Origin: Azospirillum cavernae
Lineage (GTDB): Bacteria > Pseudomonadota > Alphaproteobacteria > Azospirillales > Azospirillaceae
Length of the DNA: 57,992 nucleotides
Direction: 5' to 3'
Assembly (NCBI RefSeq): GCF_003590795.1
Contig: NZ_QYUL01000008.1
Coordinates: forward strand, 1-57,992
The notes beneath the pieces are model-generated. The model was not told where the DNA came from. It saw nothing but the letters and a program-made list of their open reading frames with translations, and ran no database searches. A program made the position numbers and the translations under genes. How positions within the stretch are numbered: position 1 is the first letter of the stretch; each line of letters begins with the position of its first letter. Positions 53,105 through 57,992 of this stretch are shown piece after piece.

Positions 53105-54008
53105 ACTTGGCCGCACCAACAACGCGATGCTAGGCGCGCTGCGCGAAGGCCGCGAGACCAAGCCGGCCGGGGAGAGCGCCCTGCCCGTCTCGTTCCAGAC
53201 CCGGAACGCCCGCACAGCCCAGGTCGAGGTGGACTCGATCGCCACCAACCCCGATCAGCCGCGTCGCGACTTCGACGAGGCCGAGTTGACGGCGCTGACC
53301 GAGTCCATCGAGCGCTACGGCCTGCTCGAACCGATCGGCGTGAAGCCGCTACCCAACGGCCTGTACCAACTCGCCTACGGTGAGCGGCGTCTGCGTGCCG
53401 TCCGCGCCCTCGGGCAGCCAACCATCACCGCCGTCGTGCTCGACGCCGACGTGCCCACCGACGAGATCGCGCTCGTCGAGAACCTGCTCCGCTCCGACCT
53501 CAACCCGTTCGAAGTCGCGGACGGCTTCGCCCGCATCATTGCCACGCGGGGCTGGTCGCAGGGCGACATCAGCAAGCACTTCGGCATCGCGAAATCGGAA
53601 GTCTCTCGGACGCTGAAGGTCCTCGATCTTCCCGCCCGGATCCGGGCGGAATACCTTCAGGTTCGGGTGCCGATGAAGGTGCTGCGGGATATCGCCGACC
53701 TGAAGGATGCCGACGCCCAGACCACCGCCTGGGACAGGGCCAAGCGCACCTATGCCGGCGCCGAGGTCGAGCCTGGTGAAGCCAAAGCGACGACGACGAA
53801 GTTGCGGCGCCCCTCCGAAGACCCTGCCGAGATCGTGCATTCGAGCCTGCCGAAGCGCATCGCCCGCAATGTCCTGGCGACGCGTGATGCCTTGGTTTCC
53901 CTGCGGACCGAGCCCACCGGCAAGCCGTTGGCCGACACGGACCGCACGATGCTCCGGGAAATGCGGGACGCCATTGATGCCCTCCTCGTCGATGAACCGG
54001 TAGGCTGA
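53094..54008 (+). CDS. parB: Partition protein ParB
   Basis: A 304-residue protein. The N-terminus carries a short ParA-contact tail. Residues about 45-135 form the ParB/Srx CTPase core (NPDQPRRDFDEAELTALTESI, YGERRLRAVRAL, LVENLLRSDLNPFEVA). An HTH follows (WSQGDISKHFGIAKSEVSRTLKVL). It should load on the GTTGC palindromes just downstream and slide as a CTP clamp. Its last 25 codons are duplicated at about 54539-54619. Confidence 0.9.
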   Translation: MSRKLGRTNNAMLGALREGRETKPAGESALPVSFQTRNARTAQVEVDSIATNPDQPRRDFDEAELTALTESIERYGLLEPIGVKPLPNGLYQLAYGERRLRAVRALGQPTITAVVLDADVPTDEIALVENLLRSDLNPFEVADGFARIIATRGWSQGDISKHFGIAKSEVSRTLKVLDLPARIRAEYLQVRVPMKVLRDIADLKDADAQTTAWDRAKRTYAGAEVEPGEAKATTTKLRRPSEDPAEIVHSSLPKRIARNVLATRDALVSLRTEPTGKPLADTDRTMLREMRDAIDALLVDEPVG

Positions 54009-54026
54009 TCGGCGGACAGGCTGGGT

Positions 54027-54041
54027 GTTGCTAATTGCAAC
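54027..54041 (+). promoter_or_regulatory. parS-like site 1
   Basis: GTTGCTAATTGCAAC, a near-palindrome 18 bases after the parB stop. Extended arms read GTGTTGC/GCAACAC. It pairs with an inverted copy starting 47 bp downstream. Confidence 0.7.
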
Positions 54042-54073
54042 ACCCCAACCACATCAGGACCGCAATGGCAGGT

Positions 54074-54088
54074 GTTGCAATTAGCAAC
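54074..54088 (-). promoter_or_regulatory. parS-like site 2 (inverted)
   Basis: GTTGCAATTAGCAAC, the exact reverse complement of site 1, 47 bp away. Confidence 0.7.
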
Positions 54089-54538
54089 ACCATAGCCCTC
54101 CCTTGGGCACCGAGTTTCCGGTGTCCTTCCCTTTTCAGGCAGGCTGAAGCCGGAATCGAAAGCGTTCCTGACGGGAGTCGCAGGCAACCCTGCGGCAACG
54201 TCGGCGCAACGTTTCCGCACCAACATCGTCACAGAAACAACGCGAGTGCGTGACCTGGCAGATGACGAAACGTTGCGCGAACGTCGCAGCGACATCGCCC
54301 CGACGTCACCGGTACGATAAATTCGGGGCGCGCGTGGAACGTATGGTTACGGTGACGAAAAGCGATGGCGACAAGGCGTCAGCGCGACGTCCACCGGCGG
54401 GCCGTAGGGCAAGGTGAAGCGGCGGGCGATGAGCAAGTTGGTCGTCGGGGGGCATCCATGGTCGCCGTGCATCTCGTTGTCGAGTTCGCAAGACGCGCTC
54501 TCCTCATCCGGCTTCCCACCCGGATCCGTCTCGCAAAC

Positions 54539-54619
54539 GGTTGGCCGACACGGACCGCGCGATGCTACTGGAAATGCGGGACGCTATCGACGCCCTCTTC
54601 GTCGATCAACCTGTAGGCT
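54539..54619 (+). pseudogene. Duplicated 3' end of parB
   Basis: This segment is closely similar to 53928-54008, the last part of parB: it encodes LADTDRAMLLEMRDAIDALF and stops in the same place. It marks the left edge of a second copy of the parB-3'/parS unit. A fragment resembling the parA2 5' region (LVVGG, then AVHLVVEFARRALLI) lies directly before it at about 54430-54530. Confidence 0.75.
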
Positions 54620-54640
54620 GATCGGCGGAACGGGTTGGGC

Positions 54641-54655
54641 GTTGCTAATTGCAAC
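54641..54655 (+). promoter_or_regulatory. parS-like site 3
   Basis: GTTGCTAATTGCAAC, identical to site 1, in the duplicated unit. Confidence 0.7.
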
Positions 54656-54687
54656 ACCTCGACGACATCAGGACCGCCGCGGAAAGT

Positions 54688-54702
54688 GTTGCAATTAGCA
54701 AC
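54688..54702 (-). promoter_or_regulatory. parS-like site 4 (inverted)
   Basis: GTTGCAATTAGCAAC, again 47 bp from its partner. The rest of 54703-55080 is a diverged copy of 54089-54345, with about 130 extra bases, leading into parA2. Confidence 0.7.
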
Positions 54703-55080
54703 GCCACCGCCCCCTCATGGGCACCGAGTTTCCGGCGCCCCCTTTCAATCAGGCTGAAGCCGGAACCGAAAGCATTCCTAACGGGAGCCGCAAGCAACCT
54801 CGCTGCAACGTTGGCGCAACGGCCCGGTGATCTATGGCACACCGGGAATGGCGTGATCCCGCCGCATCCTGCGCCTCACTGTCCCCAATCCGTTCGCGCC
54901 AGCAAATCAACCCGGCTCACGGCGATCACTCGGTGCAGGAACCTTCACGCAATGTTTTGGCGACAACATGGTCACCAAAACATCCCGGATTCGTGACCCG
55001 CAGGCGATGAGACGTTGCGCCAACGTTGTAGCGCCATCGCACGGACGTCATCGGTCCGACCGACATCGAGGAGCGTGTGT

Positions 55081-56034
55081 ATGAATACGGTGACGAGAGG
55101 TGAAGGCGAAGGGAGCGTTGGCGCGAGTTCCGATCGCGGGCCTGCAGGAGCGGGCGCAAATAATGTGGCCCGGGCAGGATACAAAGTGGTTGTGGGAGGG
55201 GTGAAGGGCGGACCAGGCGCTTCCACAATCTCCGTGCATCTCGCCGTCGCCTTTGCGCGGCGCGGCCTCCGCGTTCTGTTGGTCGATGGCGACGAGCACA
55301 GCCGCTCCTCCGCCCGCTGGGCCGCCACCCGCCGACGGACAGCCTACGAGACCGCGGCGGTGAGGCTTGGCAAGGCCGTGGACGAGATCGAGACCGATTA
55401 CGACCTCGACGATGGAATAACGACCATCCGGCAGAGTGGGACAGGGTTGCGCACCGAAATCGCACGAATGGCGCCCGATTACGATTTGACCGTTATCGAT
55501 CTAGGCGGCCATGATGATCGGGGCCAGCGGGCTGCGATGACGATCGCCGACGCCGTGCTCATCCCGATCGGGCCCTCGGCTTTTGATTGCTGGACGTTGG
55601 AAGATGATGCCTGGATCGCGCTGGAGATGCGGGTAGTCCGCGAGGACTTGCCGATGCTGGCGCTGCTCAACAAGGCTGAACCTGAGGGCGGTCGCCGCGG
55701 TGCCGGAAACGCCAAAGCCCGTGCAGCGATTGCCCTGCTGACAGGGCAGGGCATCAGGCCGGCGATCTCGACGCTTGGGCTACGGACCGCGTATGCGCGG
55801 CCGCTGGAGCAGGGGCTGACCGCAATGGAGATTCCCTCTCGCAATCGGGATCGCGTGGCCTGCGCCGAGGTTGCAGCACTCGCCGACGAGGTCGTCGCTC
55901 TGCTTAACGGTGAGCATGACGACTATGTCGCGGCTTGGAGGTCGATGCGGATGCAGGATGTCGGCACCGACCTGAGCGGCGGGACCAGTGGGGTCGGTGG
56001 AAGCAGGAATGATGCAGGGGGGCAGGGAGCATGA
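55081..56034 (+). CDS. Second ParA-like protein lacking the Walker A lysine
   Basis: A 317-residue protein; GAGGAG upstream supports ATG 55081. After a 35-residue Gly/Ser-rich tail comes a ParA fold: VVVGGVK42GGPGASTISVHLAVAFARRGLRVLLVDGDEHS, then LTVIDLGGHD. The deviant lysine K42 is present but the P-loop reads KGGPGAST, where KGGxGK(T/S) is expected, so the main phosphate-binding lysine is replaced by Ala. It may bind but not hydrolyse ATP, or use an altered site. Its stop overlaps the RHH gene (ATGA), the arrangement of ParA/RHH partition pairs. Confidence 0.75.
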   Translation: MNTVTRGEGEGSVGASSDRGPAGAGANNVARAGYKVVVGGVKGGPGASTISVHLAVAFARRGLRVLLVDGDEHSRSSARWAATRRRTAYETAAVRLGKAVDEIETDYDLDDGITTIRQSGTGLRTEIARMAPDYDLTVIDLGGHDDRGQRAAMTIADAVLIPIGPSAFDCWTLEDDAWIALEMRVVREDLPMLALLNKAEPEGGRRGAGNAKARAAIALLTGQGIRPAISTLGLRTAYARPLEQGLTAMEIPSRNRDRVACAEVAALADEVVALLNGEHDDYVAAWRSMRMQDVGTDLSGGTSGVGGSRNDAGGQGA

Positions 56035-56540
56035 GCAGCAACACACATACGAGCGGGTCGAGCACGAGCCTGGGACAGGGCTTTATCCTGAAGCCCAAGA
56101 CGGCAGGGGCGGGTCACGAAGGACATGGTGAGGCGAATGAGGCGGCGATCGCTCGGTTCATTGATGCCGCAACCGCCCAGGATATTCCAAGCACTGGGCT
56201 GCCGAGAGGCGGTGCCGACATCGAGCCGGACGCAGGGGAAGGGGGTGGACGCCGCCGGGAAACCAATGGGCATCGAGGCCGGAAGAAATCGGCGGCTGAA
56301 ATGAGGGAAACGGAGCGCCTCACCATTACGCTGCCGGGCACCTGGATCGCGGAGGTCGACCGGATCGCCGAACGCGCAGGCCGATCGCGCAACGCCCTGG
56401 TTAGTGAAGTCTTGCGCCGCGCACTGCGGCTCGGGACGGATCCGCTCGACGAGATCCTGGGCGGAGGGTCAAGGGAAGGGGGACTGCGCGACCTTCCTGA
56501 TCACTACCCCATGCAAAGCCAGAAAAATACGCCCAAGTAA
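56031..56540 (+). CDS. Ribbon-helix-helix protein, partner of the second ParA
   Basis: A 169-residue protein. The first 85 residues are low-complexity and Gly/Glu-rich. Residues about 92-135 are a ribbon-helix-helix domain (ERLTITLPGTWIAEVDRIAE, then SRNALVSEVLRRAL). RHH proteins act as centromere-binding partners of ParA in type Ib systems and as repressors. The 4-base overlap with the ParA-like gene supports that role. The disordered N-terminus would contact the ATPase, as in ParG. Confidence 0.7.
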   Translation: MSSNTHTSGSSTSLGQGFILKPKTAGAGHEGHGEANEAAIARFIDAATAQDIPSTGLPRGGADIEPDAGEGGGRRRETNGHRGRKKSAAEMRETERLTITLPGTWIAEVDRIAERAGRSRNALVSEVLRRALRLGTDPLDEILGGGSREGGLRDLPDHYPMQSQKNTPK

Positions 56541-56726
56541 ACTAGTTGACGCCGCACGATCGTGATAGCAGCGGCACGGCCTTTTCCGATCGACTGCCTG
56601 AGGATCCAAGGAAATCTGATGCCAGACGGCATGCATGTTCCGAAAAGCGAAGATTTTCCCTCTGCAGGTATTTCACCAAGGCATTTGGCGTCCTATATTA
56701 TGTCCATCGTATAATGGAGAGCGGTG

Positions 56727-56954
56727 ATGAGCGCAGCAGTCCAGATCATCGACGGTAGGATGAGCGCGGGTATCAGGATCGCGGTCGATCCAGCGTTGCG
56801 CAATTTGGCTCACCGGACCTGCACCCGCGAAGGCATCGAGTTGTCCGACGTGGTGCGTGACGCAATCGTCGCATTCCTGAAGGGCAAGGGGGTCGAGGTC
56901 AACTACGCTCCGCGCCGTCCTGGTCGGCCGCGAAAGGCTCAGACGGAGGTCTGA
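56727..56954 (+). CDS. Small ribbon-helix-helix protein, 75 aa
   Basis: ATG 56727 follows GGAGAGCGGTG. The N-terminal strand (SAGIRIAVDPALRNLAH) and helix (ELSDVVRDAIVAFLKGKG) form a CopG-like RHH fold. The tail is Pro/Arg-rich with an AT-hook-like RRPGRPRK. A TATAAT lies at 56710-56715. It is probably a DNA-binding regulator; no toxin follows. Confidence 0.6.
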   Translation: MSAAVQIIDGRMSAGIRIAVDPALRNLAHRTCTREGIELSDVVRDAIVAFLKGKGVEVNYAPRRPGRPRKAQTEV

Positions 56955-56963
56955 AAAGAGAAA

Positions 56964-56983
56964 CCCGGCCGTGGCAGGCCGGG
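56964..56983 (+). terminator. Hairpin terminator candidate
   Basis: CCCGGCC and GGCCGGG enclose a 6-base loop, 9 bases after the stop at 56954. No strong T-run follows, but the stem is GC-only and stable. Confidence 0.55.
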
Positions 56984-57062
56984 CTTCGGTGATGCTGGGC
57001 ATTTGTATCAACCGACGCTTCGGGTTGTGGCGACCCTGGCGTCCAAGCAGCAAGAGGTGATC

Positions 57063-57182
57063 ATGGCTCGATTCAACTCCGCTGTCGTCATCGGAAAATA
57101 TATGGCCCGCCGACCATTTCCGCAAGGTGACGATCGCGCGATCCGCAAGGATGAGCGCTCATGCGAAACCATGCAGCGCTAA
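57063..57182 (+). CDS. Possible small leader peptide gene, 39 aa
   Basis: AGAGGTG precedes ATG 57063. The frame encodes MARFNSAVVIGKYMARRPFP and a basic tail, and its stop overlaps the start of the helicase-like gene by 22 bases. It may serve translational coupling. Support is limited by its length. Confidence 0.35.
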   Translation: MARFNSAVVIGKYMARRPFPQGDDRAIRKDERSCETMQR

Positions 57183-57992
57183 TCCGCAACGCCAACGACC
57201 TGAAACAGGCCGTTGATGATGATGTCGCGTTCCAGGCCCTCGCCAATCAGTTCGTGCCCGACATCGCACGGGCTGCTGCGGTCGAGCGCTGCAAGGTTGT
57301 CCTTAGCGAGGCGTTTGGCCGTCGGCTCCCGACTGCTGATGGTCTTGCCGACGGCGGTGCCACGGGAGCCAAGGCCAGACTGATCGAGGTCGCCGGACGG
57401 CATGGCTGGAATGAGGAGGATCTCCTCGGCCCGGTCGATCACTCCGGTCCACAGCCCGTCTCGGCGATTGACGCGAGGATCGCGACGCGGCGCCTCAAGG
57501 CGCTGATCGACCAATTCGACGGGCTGGTGAAGAACTACTACGATGCCAAGGCCGAAGGGGCCGCCGTCAAACCACCGGCGCGTGTGATCAAGGGCAAGGC
57601 TGGCCTGGGCAAGACACGGAAAGTCCTGGAAGCGATCTGCGATATCCTCGATCGCCTGCGTGTCGAGGCGGCCAAGGTCAACCAGTCCATCCTCTACCTC
57701 GTGCCCACCCTGGCCCTGGCCGAGGATGTGGCGCGGGAATACCGCAAGCGGTCCAACAAGGTGCATGTGATCCGGGGTCGCTCGGCACCGATCGATCCGA
57801 GGGCTCCGGATGGCGAAAAATCATGCCTACGCGCCGAAGAGGTCGACAAGGCGGCCAAGGTCGGAATGAGCATCCGCTCGTCGTTCTGCCACGATGGCGA
57901 AAAGCACTGCGAGTTCTGGGGGCGCTGCCACTGGTCGCTGGACGAGGAGATCATCCGCCGCCGTGAACCGGGCATGCTGTTCGTTGCGAGCC
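57161..57992 (+). CDS. P-loop helicase-like protein, 3' end outside the window
   Basis: From ATG 57161 at least 277 residues are present and the frame runs off the end. The N-terminal 130 residues are helical and unassigned. A Walker A follows (KGKAGLGKTRKVLEAI), then a DEAD-like motif Ia segment (ILYLVPTLALAEDVAREY). Four Cys (C-x20-C-x6-C-x5-C, from SCLRAEE to GRCHW) come next, spaced as in iron-sulfur helicases (XPD/DinG) or a zinc site. EPGMLFVAS would be the start of the next strand. Similar helicase/primase-like genes sit on many plasmids. The function remains an inference. Confidence 0.6.
   Translation, partial: MRNHAALIRNANDLKQAVDDDVAFQALANQFVPDIARAAAVERCKVVLSEAFGRRLPTADGLADGGATGAKARLIEVAGRHGWNEEDLLGPVDHSGPQPVSAIDARIATRRLKALIDQFDGLVKNYYDAKAEGAAVKPPARVIKGKAGLGKTRKVLEAICDILDRLRVEAAKVNQSILYLVPTLALAEDVAREYRKRSNKVHVIRGRSAPIDPRAPDGEKSCLRAEEVDKAAKVGMSIRSSFCHDGEKHCEFWGRCHWSLDEEIIRRREPGMLFVAS

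Overview
The window is GC-rich, densely packed accessory DNA that reads as most of a large plasmid from an alphaproteobacterium, probably of Rhodospirillales/Azospirillum type. That placement is an inference from gene content, codon use and base composition; the window holds no rRNA, tRNA or core housekeeping gene. The plasmid call is firmer. There is a Rep_3-type initiator with iteron-like repeats upstream, a ParA/ParB locus with a family of 15-bp parS-like palindromes, a second partition-like pair (ParA-like plus ribbon-helix-helix), and many small plasmid-type genes.

Layout, left to right. 0-4.3 kb: a tyrosine-recombinase remnant, unknown genes, a PLD-like protein and a dual-specificity-type phosphatase. 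4.7-11 kb: two lipoproteins, a TnsA-like endonuclease coupled to a DUF4236/SH3 protein, an HNH endonuclease and a ClpP-like periplasmic protein. 11-16.4 kb: two large exported proteins, one coiled-coil with a peptidoglycan-binding domain, the other Sel1 repeats plus a trypsin-like protease. 16.4-19.8 kb: a tightly overlapped leftward operon with a DEDDh exonuclease. 19.8-21.9 kb: the probable replication origin and rep gene. 22-28.2 kb: unknown genes, several frameshifted, and two direct repeats of about 170 bp. 28.3-33.8 kb: a C5 cytosine methyltransferase, a three-gene operon, an XRE regulator and a six-HTH protein. Duplicated promoter/operator blocks link several of these. 33.9-38.7 kb: small genes and a lone DotA/TraY-like protein. 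38.7-42.9 kb: a segmental duplication, an Mrr restriction enzyme and a decayed second phosphatase. 43.3-51.9 kb: a complete jetABCD (Wadjet) anti-plasmid operon whose jetC is split by an ISAs1-family element. 52-57 kb: parA-parB, two pairs of parS-like sites in a tandem duplication, parA2 and two RHH genes. 57.2 kb to the end: the start of a P-loop helicase-like gene.

How the parts fit. Replication (rep), segregation (parAB/parS and parA2-RHH) and inter-element conflict (Wadjet, Mrr, solitary methyltransferase, TnsA-like, PLD-like and HNH nucleases) are all present. The IS insertion is recent and clean: 10-bp target duplication and near-identical 25-bp ends. It removes the signature and Walker B half of JetC, so the Wadjet system is very probably off. 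Precise excision would restore a 1251-residue JetC in frame.

Several genes (near 5.36, 26.66, 28.22, 34.06 and 41.8-41.9 kb) need single-base insertions to be read as whole proteins. That means either decay or deletion-type errors in the sequence. The gene at 22.1 kb is different: two short tandem duplications of 5 and 13 bp throw its middle third out of frame.
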